NCBI GenBank assembly: GCA_910577225.1
Contig: CAJTMV010000006.1
Location: 1 to 64,000 of the forward strand
Source: an uncultured Eubacterium sp.
Lineage (GTDB): Bacteria; Bacillota; Clostridia; Lachnospirales; Lachnospiraceae
DNA length: 64,000 nucleotides
Direction of reading: 5' to 3'
Shown here: positions 52,050 through 60,761 of the stretch, one piece after another
How positions within the stretch are numbered: the stretch's first letter is position 1
How the letters are laid out: the number at the start of each line of letters is the position of its first letter
The notes under the pieces: model-generated
Databases searched by the model: none
What the model was told of the DNA's origin: nothing
What the model saw: the letters and a program-made list of their open reading frames with translations, nothing else
Translations under genes and position numbers: made by a program

Positions 52050-53342
52050 TTACTCTAATCGAAAGCGATTCGCATAGCTTCCGATATCAATAATCGTCCC
52101 TGGCTGCAGCAGACAGCTCTTATCTTTCGGCAGTCTGCCCCGCGGCACATAACGTCCGTTCTCGCACGTGTAAATGAACACGCCATTGGCAGAATGATCC
52201 TTAATGCAGTATTTTCCACGCTCCGCGTCAAAAGCAAGCGTGCAGTGCACCCTGCTGACCTTGCGTGACGATGGGTCAAACACAAGCGTTGCAGCCTGCG
52301 GATTCCTGCCCATAATCAGCCTGCGCTGGCGTACATTAATTTCCTTATTCTTGTAGATGCCTTCCAGACCTCTGAGAACGCCGAATGGCCTGGCCGGATC
52401 TATGGCACGCAGCCCCTGATAACCATTCACATCCGGTATACGCACATCGCTCTTATAGGTCGGCGGATCGTCTATCTGTCCGCCTGCATAACTGTCCATA
52501 CCTGCGTCATCCATATCCCTCGCACTGCCCGCATGGGCCATATTTCCAGATTCGCGGATACCTGCATCCTGCCGCACACCCATTGGGCCATGATTGATAA
52601 TGCTTCCCACGGGCGCAAGATCTCCTTTGTCCCGGTATGGCTGATATGGCTGTGTTCCTTGCGCAGACCGCAGATTCTGCACAGACACCTTATGCATATA
52701 CAAAAATACAGACCAGCATACAGCCGCTGCAACCGTCAGCACGAGAAACGCATACCATCCGGGCCGCAAATCCAGCTTTATTTTATCTATATTTTTTGCC
52801 ACAACATCAGATGCGGTATCCAGTACCGTATCCAGGAAGCTAATACCGGTGGAAACGGATTTCATATCTTTGATACCATCCACCAGTTTTTCTTTCCATT
52901 GCGAAAATAAAATCATTGACACAATACCCGCGGCGCCCATTACCAAAAAAGCCAGCGAATCCAGCGCCAGTGCCAGGACTGCGCCTTTCTTCCCTTTGAT
53001 GGCAATGCCCGCGGCGATCGCGGACACAAGAAGGATGCAGGGCAGACACAGAGTCAGAAATACCCATATCCTTATCTTTGTCACAAGAGCCCCTGCCTTT
53101 CCAAGCGACTGATACAGATCTTCCAGGCTCTCACTGTCTTTTATAAGGCTGCGTATATTTTCTACCGCATCCTCCATCTTTTTTTCCGTTGTTCCAAACC
53201 CTGTCTTTGCCAAATCCAGACCGCTTACCGTAAGGTCAGCCCGTTCAAAGTATGACGGAAATCTCACATGGTAAAACGGAAGCAGCAGCATCGCAGCAGC
53301 AAGTGCCATACAAATACATGCGGTTATCTTAAATCCTTTCAC
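52050..53342 (-). CDS. Membrane protein with C-terminal FHA domain
   Basis: The 430-residue protein has an N-terminal membrane segment (ITACICMALAAAMLLLPFY), an outside region of about 75 residues, three more segments (about 105-125, 135-160, 220-245), a Gly/Asp/Gln-rich linker and a C-terminal FHA domain (RRLIMGRNPQAATLVF, SRVHCTL, SANGVFIY). The start is a GTG at 53342 behind CAGGAG; an upstream extension would overlap the next gene. It likely recruits phosphorylated partners to the membrane. It lies 23 bases before the exporter gene. Confidence 0.82.
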   Translation of the reverse strand: MKGFKITACICMALAAAMLLLPFYHVRFPSYFERADLTVSGLDLAKTGFGTTEKKMEDAVENIRSLIKDSESLEDLYQSLGKAGALVTKIRIWVFLTLCLPCILLVSAIAAGIAIKGKKGAVLALALDSLAFLVMGAAGIVSMILFSQWKEKLVDGIKDMKSVSTGISFLDTVLDTASDVVAKNIDKIKLDLRPGWYAFLVLTVAAAVCWSVFLYMHKVSVQNLRSAQGTQPYQPYRDKGDLAPVGSIINHGPMGVRQDAGIRESGNMAHAGSARDMDDAGMDSYAGGQIDDPPTYKSDVRIPDVNGYQGLRAIDPARPFGVLRGLEGIYKNKEINVRQRRLIMGRNPQAATLVFDPSSRKVSRVHCTLAFDAERGKYCIKDHSANGVFIYTCENGRYVPRGRLPKDKSCLLQPGTIIDIGSYANRFRLE

Positions 53343-53370
53343 TGTGTTCTTCTCCTGTTCTATCCGCTTT

Positions 53371-54075
53371 TTACAGCTGTCCCCACTGAAAGCCGTCTTT
53401 TGAGCAAAGCGGCACAAACAGCAAATCCACTTCTCCGACCGTGATGACATCTCCCTGCTTTAACACCTGTGGCTGCAAAATAAGTTCGTCATTTAAATAG
53501 GCCAGTTCCCTGGATTCGCCAGGCTGCACCAGAAAAATGCTCTTCTTTGGTTCAAATAACAGTGTCACATGCCTGTCCCGCGATACGGTCGGTTCACCCT
53601 CTAAGGCGACATCCATGTAATCCGAGCGGCCGATATAGTTTTTTCCGGTACACAGCCGATAATCCCGTCCCATATTTTTGCCTTTCAGACACACCAGCCA
53701 GCCAACAGCCGGTTCCCATAAAAATGCATTTTCAGCGTTTTTTATACTGTAAATGCTTTGTGTCCTGTCATTGTCATCATCCTGTGTTCCCATAAGCTCC
53801 GATTCCGTACCTGCCATCGATCTGGATCCGGAAGGCTGTATCAGGTTATCCGCATAGGTGTCCGGAAACACACCCCCTCCATACAGGTCTGCTCCCCATG
53901 TCACATCAGCTTCTGATCCGCTTTCTGTATCTGCAGCAGATGGCATATTTGATCCATATGACGCATAGGACTGCGTAATGTCGCATTCTTCTGTAATGCC
54001 CGCAGAACAATGTGGGCAGGCCGGATATTGCGCGTCATAAGTACTCCCACATTTTTCACATTTTTTTATTTTCAT
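53371..54075 (-). CDS. Zinc-ribbon and FHA domain protein
   Basis: A 234-residue soluble protein. The N-terminus is a four-cysteine zinc ribbon (CEKCGSTYDAQYPACPHC), the middle is Ser/Asp/Thr-rich (a possible phosphorylation target, with ITQSY and DRTQSIY), and the C-terminus is an FHA domain (GKNYIGRSDYMDVAL, SRDRHVTLLFE, YLNDELILQPQVLKQGD). It lies 48 bases after the phosphatase gene and overlaps nothing. It could be an adaptor between the kinases and the exporter, like GarA-type proteins, whose N-terminal threonine is phosphorylated. Confidence 0.82.
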   Translation of the reverse strand: MKIKKCEKCGSTYDAQYPACPHCSAGITEECDITQSYASYGSNMPSAADTESGSEADVTWGADLYGGGVFPDTYADNLIQPSGSRSMAGTESELMGTQDDDNDRTQSIYSIKNAENAFLWEPAVGWLVCLKGKNMGRDYRLCTGKNYIGRSDYMDVALEGEPTVSRDRHVTLLFEPKKSIFLVQPGESRELAYLNDELILQPQVLKQGDVITVGEVDLLFVPLCSKDGFQWGQL

Positions 54076-54123
54076 ACTCTGCCCTGTCCTTCCCTTTTTT
54101 TATGTATGGCTGCTGCCACTTTT

Positions 54124-55020
54124 TTACCTGCCAGACTCTTGCATACTTTCCATTGTATACTCCAAAACCAGAGCTGACGTATTATCCTGTGATCGTGTAT
54201 TTTTATGCGTTGCCGTCTGTACAAGCATCCGGGCTTTTTGCTCAGCGTCCCCTCCCTGGCTCATCAGGATTTCCCGTATCTGCCCATCCGGTATTGTCTT
54301 GGTAATCCCATCGCTGCACAAAAGAAGTATATCATTCACCTGCAGCCGGATTGGCTGAATATTGCGTCCAATAAGTCCGGCGCTGCTAATGTTGCCAATT
54401 CCAAGAAAACTCGTAAGTGCCTGACTCCCTTTCTGTGCTCTGGCCTCCCCAGCTGTCATCCCCATCTGCATCAGATGGAGCATCAGATTATGATCCTGCG
54501 TCTGCCGCTCCAGTCTGCCCTGCCGCAGCAGATACATACGACTGTCACCAGCCGATATCCAGTAAAGCCTGTCATTTTCCACAGCCGCCGCAACAATCGT
54601 GGTGCCGGAAGCGCCTTTGGAATAATAGTAAATCAGATGGTCGATGCGCTGTACTTCTGACAACAAAAATGCCGGAAGCGGAATATCCGGGTTATCCTTA
54701 ATTTTGTCAAAATCTTTCCTCAGCATCTGCACAGCCGTCCGGCTGGCTTTTCCTCCATCTTCCATACCGCCCATACCATCGCACACCACTGCAAGCACTC
54801 TTACCATCTTATTGCCGGATAAAGGAACTGTACCGGTTGCAGACGCATAGATTGCGTCCTGCTGATACTTTCGGTTTCCCTGCTCCATATACTGGAACAG
54901 ACGCAGCGCCGGTATCCGGACATTCCTCTGCTTTTGTCCGCCTGCATCTGCGGATTCCGGCATGACATGTGTACTTTCCGCCTGCGCCTCATCTTCCTCT
55001 TTTTTTCTGCGAAACCACAT
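54124..55020 (-). CDS. PP2C-family Ser/Thr protein phosphatase
   Basis: The 298-residue phosphatase has the PP2C metal-binding motifs: VLAVVCDGMGGMEDG, DSRMYLLRQG, LLLCSDGITKTI and SQDNTSALVLEY, the last with the aspartate that binds the second metal. A variable N-terminal extension (about 35 residues) is rich in charged residues. It overlaps the upstream kinase stop by one base (TAATG), showing translational coupling. It should reverse phosphorylation by the two kinases of the cluster. Confidence 0.93.
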   Translation of the reverse strand: MWFRRKKEEDEAQAESTHVMPESADAGGQKQRNVRIPALRLFQYMEQGNRKYQQDAIYASATGTVPLSGNKMVRVLAVVCDGMGGMEDGGKASRTAVQMLRKDFDKIKDNPDIPLPAFLLSEVQRIDHLIYYYSKGASGTTIVAAAVENDRLYWISAGDSRMYLLRQGRLERQTQDHNLMLHLMQMGMTAGEARAQKGSQALTSFLGIGNISSAGLIGRNIQPIRLQVNDILLLCSDGITKTIPDGQIREILMSQGGDAEQKARMLVQTATHKNTRSQDNTSALVLEYTMESMQESGR

Positions 55021-56357
55021 TATTCTACCTCCAGCAAAAACTGATACTTTTTTGAAACTGCATAAAACATGGTTCCTGCCGGAAATAAAACATTTTTATG
55101 CTTTTCCATCCTGCCTTGTGGTCCATATGTCCCATGCTCTGAATTATCATACACCTGAAACGCATTTGCATCCGGCAGATAAGTAACATAACAATGTTCT
55201 CTGCTGACATTGCGGTCTGTCCGGTCGATGATAATATCGCACTTGTCCGACAATGTCCTCCCCATCAGCATTGGCTGATATGGCGGCAGCAGCCATCGCT
55301 CTCTTCTTCTGCCAGCGTCAATACGGCTTAAGTACCCCTGAACAGCCCTTGCTTCAGGTAAAGACGGTGCCTTGCCACCGCCTTTCATAATTGCTTTACG
55401 CATCTCATTGTAAAACTGTTCCATATTCGGAATCCTTTTTTTCAGATCCACTTCCAATGCTTTTCGGATGACTCCTGACACTTTTGGAGGCGCCTGGCAG
55501 ATGGAGGAAAGTTCTGCCATCCTGCTTCCCTTTCTCATACGCTCCATTGCCTGCGGTACGCGTTCGCCGGAAACCATATAATAATAGGTCGCCGCCAGCG
55601 CATATACATCTGTCCAGGTTCCCTGATTCCCTGTTGTATAATACTGTTCCGGAGGTGCGAACCCATGCTTAATCAGCACTGAGAATTCGCCCTTTGCATT
55701 CCTTTCCTTTTGCAGATATTCCCTGGCTGCCCCAAAATCAATCAGTACCACCTGCCCGTCCTTTGTCAAAAAGATGTTTTCCGGGCTGATGTCTCTGTGA
55801 ATAATACCCTTTTCATGAACGTACATCAGCGTCTTAATGGCTGATATCAGGACAGCCGTTGCCTTTTCATAAGGGATCCTGTTCCCATTTGCTTTAAACT
55901 CCTGCTTAAGCGTACACCCATCCAGAAAGTCCATAACAAAATAAGCAGTTCCATTTTCTTTAAAATAATCCCAGATATTAACGATACTTTTAATATTTGA
56001 CATATTCCGCAGACACCTGGCTTCTTCCATGAACTTCTCAATTCCATGCTGGTACGCTTCCTTCTGAGACAAAGTAACTGCAGTCACACTGACATCGTCG
56101 CGCCCACGGACAGAAAATTCTGCCGGAAAATATTCCTTAACTGCGCACCTTTGATGCGACCTGCCATCCAATGCCAGGTATGTAATGCCAAACCCTCCTT
56201 TTCCCAGCACCCTGCCAATCCAGTATCTTTGCTTTAACTGTATTCCCGGCGCAAGACTAAAATGCCCGTCTGCATCCTTATTTTCATAATTACAGGATGG
56301 ACAGCGCATACCATCATAACCTGCGCGAAAACAATTGGGACAATATAAAAATCGCAT
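55020..56357 (-). CDS. Ser/Thr kinase with zinc ribbon and C-terminal FHA
   Basis: The 445-residue kinase has an N-terminal four-cysteine zinc ribbon (YCPNCF, CPSCNYEN), a complete Hanks kinase domain (GKGGFGITYLALD; CAVKEYFP; HRDISPENIF at about 187; DFGAAREYL at about 207; APPEQYY) and a C-terminal FHA domain (about 350-440: LMGRTLSDKCDIII, SREHCYV, SEHGTYG). It has no membrane segment. I prefer ATG 56357, with AAGGTGA at good spacing, though GTG 56366 is also possible. It is the first gene of the module and starts 91 bases from the nearer inverted repeat of the candidate DNA switch. Confidence 0.88.
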   Translation of the reverse strand: MRFLYCPNCFRAGYDGMRCPSCNYENKDADGHFSLAPGIQLKQRYWIGRVLGKGGFGITYLALDGRSHQRCAVKEYFPAEFSVRGRDDVSVTAVTLSQKEAYQHGIEKFMEEARCLRNMSNIKSIVNIWDYFKENGTAYFVMDFLDGCTLKQEFKANGNRIPYEKATAVLISAIKTLMYVHEKGIIHRDISPENIFLTKDGQVVLIDFGAAREYLQKERNAKGEFSVLIKHGFAPPEQYYTTGNQGTWTDVYALAATYYYMVSGERVPQAMERMRKGSRMAELSSICQAPPKVSGVIRKALEVDLKKRIPNMEQFYNEMRKAIMKGGGKAPSLPEARAVQGYLSRIDAGRRRERWLLPPYQPMLMGRTLSDKCDIIIDRTDRNVSREHCYVTYLPDANAFQVYDNSEHGTYGPQGRMEKHKNVLFPAGTMFYAVSKKYQFLLEVE

Positions 56358-56447
56358 CCTGTTCACCTTACCTTAATGACAACTATCATCTCATACCTGC
56401 CCATACCCCGCTTCCTGCAATATAAGTGCTGTCAGGTATCGGCATTC

Positions 56448-56644
56448 TCAAAAAGCGTACCTTTTGAAATCATTTTTACAGACAAGATTCGACTTACAAA
56501 GAACATCTATTCTGATAATTTTTGAAAAAATTGCATACATTTTCAAATATTATGAAGCAAAATTGTCAAAAAAACTTGCATCTACGTTGTTAATATGGTA
56601 AATTTAAGAAGAAATACAGGGGTCTCAAAAGGTACACGTTTTGA
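56448..56644. repeat. Candidate invertible segment: inverted repeats around AT-rich DNA
   Basis: A 20-bp site at 56448-56467 (TCAAAAAGCGTACCTTTTGA) recurs inverted at 56625-56644, identical at 18 of 20 positions. Each is itself a dyad (TCAAAA/TTTTGA) with the same GT at its centre, as in hix sites cut by Hin-type invertases. The 157 bp between are AT-rich and gene-free, with TTGACA on the minus strand (56569-56564) but no well-spaced -10. The serine recombinase gene ends 12 bases to the right. Confidence 0.7.
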
Positions 56645-56655
56645 AAAACTATCTT

Positions 56656-57276
56656 TCATGTCTGCTCTGTTTTTTTTTGTTGTTCTTTACACACATTTGC
56701 CCTCCGGTAAAACGTAGACATGCTAAGCCCGCACAGTCCAGCCGCAGCCTTCCCGTTAATTTCTTTCTTTATCCACTGGTTATATACCTGGACAAAATTC
56801 TCCGGAACCGGCTTTGGCGGCCTGCCAAACTGTACGCCCCTCTTTCTCGCCGCTTCTATCCCTTCTTTCTGCCTCTGCCTGATGTTCCCGCGCTCATTTT
56901 CTGCCACAAAAGAAAGCGTCTGCAGCACAATATCACTCAAAAATGTGCCTACCAGGTCCTTTCCACGCCTGGTATCCAAAAGGGGCATATCCAGCACAAC
57001 AATATCCGCTCTTTTTTCTTTTGTAATAACCCTCCATTGTTCCAGTATCTCCTTATAATTCCTGCCAAGCCGATCGATGCTTTTTATGTAAATCAGATCA
57101 TCCTGTTTCAGCTTACGCAGCAGCCGTTTATACTTTGGACGTTCAAAATCCTTGCCAGACTGTTTATCCACATAAATGTTTTTTTCCGGGACTTTCATTT
57201 CCTCCAGCGCAATCATCTGCCTGTCTTCCTTCTGCTCCCGTGTGCTTACACGCACATATCCATAGATGTTTCCCAT
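56656..57276 (-). CDS. Serine recombinase (DNA invertase/resolvase family)
   Basis: The 206-residue recombinase has the catalytic domain of the resolvase/invertase family: YGYVRVSTREQ with serine 11, DKQSGKDFERPKYKRLL, KSIDRLGRNYKEI with two active-site arginines, and VLDMPLLDTRRGKDLVG. A helix (SDIVLQTLSFVAENERGNIRQRQKEGI) and a C-terminal helix-turn-helix (GKAAAGLCGLSMSTFYRRA) follow. Size and domain order fit Hin/Pin-type invertases and small resolvases alike. GGGAGG precedes the ATG at 57276. The hix-like inverted pair immediately downstream makes inversion of that segment its likely reaction (inference). Confidence 0.92.
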   Translation of the reverse strand: MGNIYGYVRVSTREQKEDRQMIALEEMKVPEKNIYVDKQSGKDFERPKYKRLLRKLKQDDLIYIKSIDRLGRNYKEILEQWRVITKEKRADIVVLDMPLLDTRRGKDLVGTFLSDIVLQTLSFVAENERGNIRQRQKEGIEAARKRGVQFGRPPKPVPENFVQVYNQWIKKEINGKAAAGLCGLSMSTFYRRANVCKEQQKKTEQT

Positions 57277-57548
57277 ACTTCATCCTCCCTTAATTTTTTC
57301 TATCATTATATAACTGGGCACACCTCCTGGAACTATTCCATTTGTATATACAGATATCCGCTTTCATTCAGGCCACATTTAAAAGTACAGACAGAAATTT
57401 TTGCAGAGAAATCCTTCCTGAACAGGATTTGATGAAAAACAAATTTTCGCAGTAATAATTTGCAGCTGAACAATAAAGAAATGAACGATAATTTTTTAAT
57501 GATTCGGACTATGTAACTGATTTTTGCCTGGTGCTATTGGAGAAAAAG

Positions 57549-58151
57549 CTATGAGAAGTCAACCACAAATTGAATATCTTTAATTTCAGACATCATTTTG
57601 CTATATGCTATTTTCTGTTCTTCATTCTCTGGATCATACTGTACATCACTCGCATAATGAAGAACATATGTCTTGTTACTTGTCGCTAAAATATATCGAT
57701 ACGCCGTGAAATCAAGACCATTTTCTATGAATTGTTCTTCTGTCATAGCTTCTTCGTAGCAGACAATCGTAAAAAGGACACCGCCGTCCCACGGGCTTAT
57801 TCTATCACTGACATTTTTTTTGCTCTGCAAATGATAAACAATATAGTTCTGCCCATTCTTTTCTACCACATATTGACCTTTCCAACTATCGGGAAGTATT
57901 AGTGAAAGATTGATTCCCTCTAATTCTATAATTTCTTGTGCTACTGGCACTTCTACAATGATTTTGCGGGAAAAAGCCATTGCGCCAACACTAAAACTGG
58001 AAAACATTATTATCAGAACAGCCGCAGTTGCTAAAAGTTGTTTTATTCTCTTTTTCCGATTCCGCATGACATAATTAGGAATCTGCTCTGCTTGTTGAAC
58101 AAGTTTGTCATCAATGTTTCCAATATGCTCTGAAAGCTGCTTTTTATTCAT
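57549..58151 (-). CDS. Membrane anti-sigma-like protein
   Basis: The 200-residue protein has a cytoplasmic N-terminus of about 37 residues (MNKKQLSEHIGNIDDKLVQQA), one membrane segment (LLATAAVLIIMFSSFSVGAMAF) and an extracytoplasmic domain that contains VLFTIVCYEEAMTEEQF. It overlaps the sigma factor stop by four bases (ATGA). Gene order and topology fit an anti-sigma factor, though no known ZAS or RsgI domain is obvious. Confidence 0.65.
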   Translation of the reverse strand: MNKKQLSEHIGNIDDKLVQQAEQIPNYVMRNRKKRIKQLLATAAVLIIMFSSFSVGAMAFSRKIIVEVPVAQEIIELEGINLSLILPDSWKGQYVVEKNGQNYIVYHLQSKKNVSDRISPWDGGVLFTIVCYEEAMTEEQFIENGLDFTAYRYILATSNKTYVLHYASDVQYDPENEEQKIAYSKMMSEIKDIQFVVDFS

Positions 58152-58705
58152 ACCTCAAATCCCTCGCTTTCTAAGTAACCTCTTAACTTTTGACGCATTC
58201 CATATAGTGTGGATTTTACTTTACTTTGTGAAAAACCCGTGCTTTTACAAATATTTTCAATGGAATCAAAATACCAGTAACGCCTAATGAAAACATTTCT
58301 CTTTTCCTCACTCTGCCTCCAAAGGAATTTATCAATTGTGCGTTCTATATGCCGTTTTTCAATTTCAGATTCGACACTGTTTGTTCCAGATACACAATCC
58401 CCTAATTCATCTAAAGATGTAATTGCAGCAGGATTTCTCTTTGCCGCAGAAAGATATTCATATTTTTTTAATGCCAAATTTCTTGTAATTCTGCTCACAA
58501 AAGCTGAAAATTTATTTGGACGCTCATCTGGAATCGCATTCCATACAGCAAAAAATGTATCATTCACGCATTCCTCGCTATCTTCGTAGCTGGATAGAAT
58601 ATTTTGAGCAATATGTGTGCATAATCCACCATATTTTAAAGAGGTTTCTTTAATTGCCTGTTCATTTCGCTCCCAGTATAATTCTACAATCCTATTATCT
58701 TCCAC
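58148..58705 (-). CDS. ECF-type RNA polymerase sigma factor
   Basis: The 185-residue protein has sigma-70 region 2 (CTHIAQNILSSYEDSEECVNDTFFAVWNAIP, ITRNLALKKYEY) and region 4 (NVFIRRYWYFDSIENICKSTG, KVKSTLYGMRQKLRGYLE). The start is GTG 58705 behind a strong GGGGAGG; an ATG 42 bases upstream has no site. The next gene encodes a membrane protein likely to hold it inactive. Regulon unknown; its closeness to the recombinase and the switch is worth noting. Confidence 0.88.
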   Translation of the reverse strand: MEDNRIVELYWERNEQAIKETSLKYGGLCTHIAQNILSSYEDSEECVNDTFFAVWNAIPDERPNKFSAFVSRITRNLALKKYEYLSAAKRNPAAITSLDELGDCVSGTNSVESEIEKRHIERTIDKFLWRQSEEKRNVFIRRYWYFDSIENICKSTGFSQSKVKSTLYGMRQKLRGYLESEGFEV

Positions 58706-58871
58706 ATGAATTTTCCTCCCCTGTATCTTTTTGAAAGCTGCTTTCAATATATAAGTACGGTTTTCTCAGCATAAGTTGTAAATTTTTAAATTTACTTCAA
58801 ATTTTTGCTTTTAGGTTTTTTTATTATATATATTATAAAGAAAAGTTTACAAACACACTTGACAATATCTT

Positions 58872-58966
58872 TCTGAATTTACAGGATGATTATACATAGC
58901 TCTTGCCAGTGCGATTTTCTGCGCCTCTCCGCCTGATATTTCGACGCCGTTTTCCGAAAAATCTCT
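58872..58966 (-). pseudogene. ABC transporter ATPase fragment
   Basis: In one minus-strand frame the DNA reads DFSENGVEISGGEAQKIALA then RAMYNHPV, the C-loop (signature) region of an exporter ATPase. The Walker motifs and membrane parts are missing. It is a remnant of about 30 codons with no start. Confidence 0.7.
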
Positions 58967-58982
58967 GTTCCATGAAATACAA

Positions 58983-59028
58983 ACGCCGGCCCCAATCATC
59001 CATACATGATTTAGAGCCGGCGTATTTT
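58983..59028 (-). terminator. Stem-loop terminator downstream of the transglutaminase gene
   Basis: ACGCCGGC (58983-58990) pairs with GCCGGCGT (59016-59023) around a 25-base loop. T-rich sequence follows on both strands (ATTTTC on +, TTTGTATTTC on -). Confidence 0.6.
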
Positions 59029-59040
59029 CTGCCGGAACGG

Positions 59041-60093
59041 TTATTTAAAATATTTGGAATATCCGATATCTCCTGCCGGAAAATCTGCAGCTGTCCACAC
59101 ATGCTGCTCCCGCATCTTTTCTTCTGTTGCGTCAAAGTAATCGTAACGGATCTTTTCCGTATCCGTATCATCCCAGGTACAGTCAATATAGCGATTTTTA
59201 TTTCCAATCTTTACATAATTCCACGCATGTGCCACGCCGCCGGCTCTTCCACATACTGCCATCGACTGCACGCCGCATTTTTGCGCCATCAGATTAAATG
59301 CCGCGGCATATCCCTGACAGACCGCAGAACCGTCTGCCAGCGCGCCATACGCGGTAAACGCGTCGTCATACTGATTCCCTGCCGATGCAGCCTGCTGGTT
59401 ATAGCTGCAAGTCTGAATCAGGTAATCGTGTATCGCTTTTGCTTTTTGCTTCACAGACATTCCCGGCCTGATACATGCTTTTACCGCCTGATCTGCCGCC
59501 TTGTCTGCCGCTTTTATTTTTTGATCCTGCTCTTTTTTCGATAAGGAGTCGCCTCTGTGATAGCCATATGTCCCGTTAGTATTTCTCCATACTACCGTAT
59601 TATAATTGTATTCCGGATGCTGCTGGAGTATTTTTACAAATATGTGATAATACGAAGTATCGCTGTAATAATTCGTCGAATATTTCCTGTTTTTTAATGC
59701 CTTTGCCGCCGCTTTCACTGCCGCAGATTCTGATTTCAGACGTTTGATTTTGACAAACGCGCTGTCTGACAGTTCCACCGTATAGGTTGCGTTGGGACTT
59801 GCGCTATTTGTGCGTTTCTGAAAACGAACGCTGCCTGTCAAAATACGATTCTGACTTTTCGCCGCGCGATCCAGCGCATTGCGAATCTGTGTCGTCGTAC
59901 AGCTCGCAGAAGCGGTAAAGGTTACCGTCTGTCTGTTATTTTTCAGCGCCTGCGCAAATGTCTGCTCAATCTGCTCCAGATTCAGGGCTTTGGACGCACA
60001 GACGCCTGTCTGACGCGGCAGATGCAAAAATGTGCCTGTCAGAAGAAACAAAAAGCAGATCGCCGCGATACAGATGCTTTTTCTTTTTTTCAT
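59041..60093 (-). CDS. Secreted transglutaminase-like protein
   Basis: The 350-residue protein has a signal peptide (KSICIAAICFLFLLTGTFL), a lysine- and alanine-rich middle and a transglutaminase-like core with a catalytic triad: cysteine in GSAVCQGYAAAFN, histidine in VAHAWNYV, aspartate in YIDCTWDDTD. Bacterial members act as cysteine proteases or cross-link or bind cell-wall material. ATG 60093 follows AAAGGAG; an upstream in-frame start would put charged sequence before the signal peptide. The GreA-family gene lies upstream with 54 bases between. Confidence 0.88.
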   Translation of the reverse strand: MKKRKSICIAAICFLFLLTGTFLHLPRQTGVCASKALNLEQIEQTFAQALKNNRQTVTFTASASCTTTQIRNALDRAAKSQNRILTGSVRFQKRTNSASPNATYTVELSDSAFVKIKRLKSESAAVKAAAKALKNRKYSTNYYSDTSYYHIFVKILQQHPEYNYNTVVWRNTNGTYGYHRGDSLSKKEQDQKIKAADKAADQAVKACIRPGMSVKQKAKAIHDYLIQTCSYNQQAASAGNQYDDAFTAYGALADGSAVCQGYAAAFNLMAQKCGVQSMAVCGRAGGVAHAWNYVKIGNKNRYIDCTWDDTDTEKIRYDYFDATEEKMREQHVWTAADFPAGDIGYSKYFK

Positions 60094-60147
60094 ATTTCGC
60101 ACGCTCCTTTGAACCATCGATATTCTGAATGGACAGGCTGTCATTTT

Positions 60148-60651
60148 TTAAAACCTGCGCAGCCTGTCCGTCCCGTCGTCTACGGTATTCTCAATGGATT
60201 TTATAATCACATCATAACTATAATCCGGATTTACTTTTACCGTTACCCGGTCTCCGACCTTGTGTCCCAAAATTGCTTTGCCCATTGGCGAATCGATACT
60301 GATCATCCCTTTGAGCGAATTGCCCCTGACAGTCGTCACAAGGCGGAACGTTTCGGTCTCGTCATCTTCTTCAAAATAAACCGTCACTGTATTATCGAGC
60401 CCTGCTTCGTCGGCATTGGACTCATCGTCGATAATCTGCGCCGTTTTAATCATTCTTTCCAGATAACGAATTCTGCTTTCGTTCTGGTTTTTATCCTTTT
60501 TCGCCGCATGGTACTCAAAGTTTTCGCTCAGATCCCCCTGTGCACGAGCCTCTTTGACAGCTTCCAGCGCTTCTTTACGCACTACGAGTCTGCGGTATTC
60601 GATCTCTTCTTCCATCCGTGCAATATCTCTTCTGGTCATTTTGTCATGCAT
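60148..60651 (-). CDS. GreA/GreB-family transcript cleavage factor
   Basis: The 167-residue protein has the N-terminal coiled coil with the catalytic acidic tip (AQGDLSENFEYHAAKKDKNQ) and the C-terminal FKBP-like domain (ISIDSPMGKAILGHKVGDRV). It reactivates backtracked RNA polymerase. ATG 60651 follows AGAGGA; the ATG at 60678 lacks a site. It is slightly longer than typical GreA and has a DDDETETFRL segment, so it may be a paralogue rather than the main greA. Confidence 0.88.
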   Translation of the reverse strand: MHDKMTRRDIARMEEEIEYRRLVVRKEALEAVKEARAQGDLSENFEYHAAKKDKNQNESRIRYLERMIKTAQIIDDESNADEAGLDNTVTVYFEEDDETETFRLVTTVRGNSLKGMISIDSPMGKAILGHKVGDRVTVKVNPDYSYDVIIKSIENTVDDGTDRLRRF

Positions 60652-60761
60652 ACGATTCCTCTTTTCCTTTTCCGGCACGCCTGTCGTACATCGTCAGTTT
60701 ATGAGCTGACAACAGGCATGCTGCCGCTCTGATGCGGCAGCCGTATCCCCCTGTCTGCTGA

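Noticed and set aside
36292..56366. A type VI or type VII secretion system, suggested by FHA, kinase and phosphatase genes
   Set aside because: No EssC/FtsK-type ATPase, WXG100 protein, or Tss sheath or baseplate gene is present; only the regulatory parts are shared.
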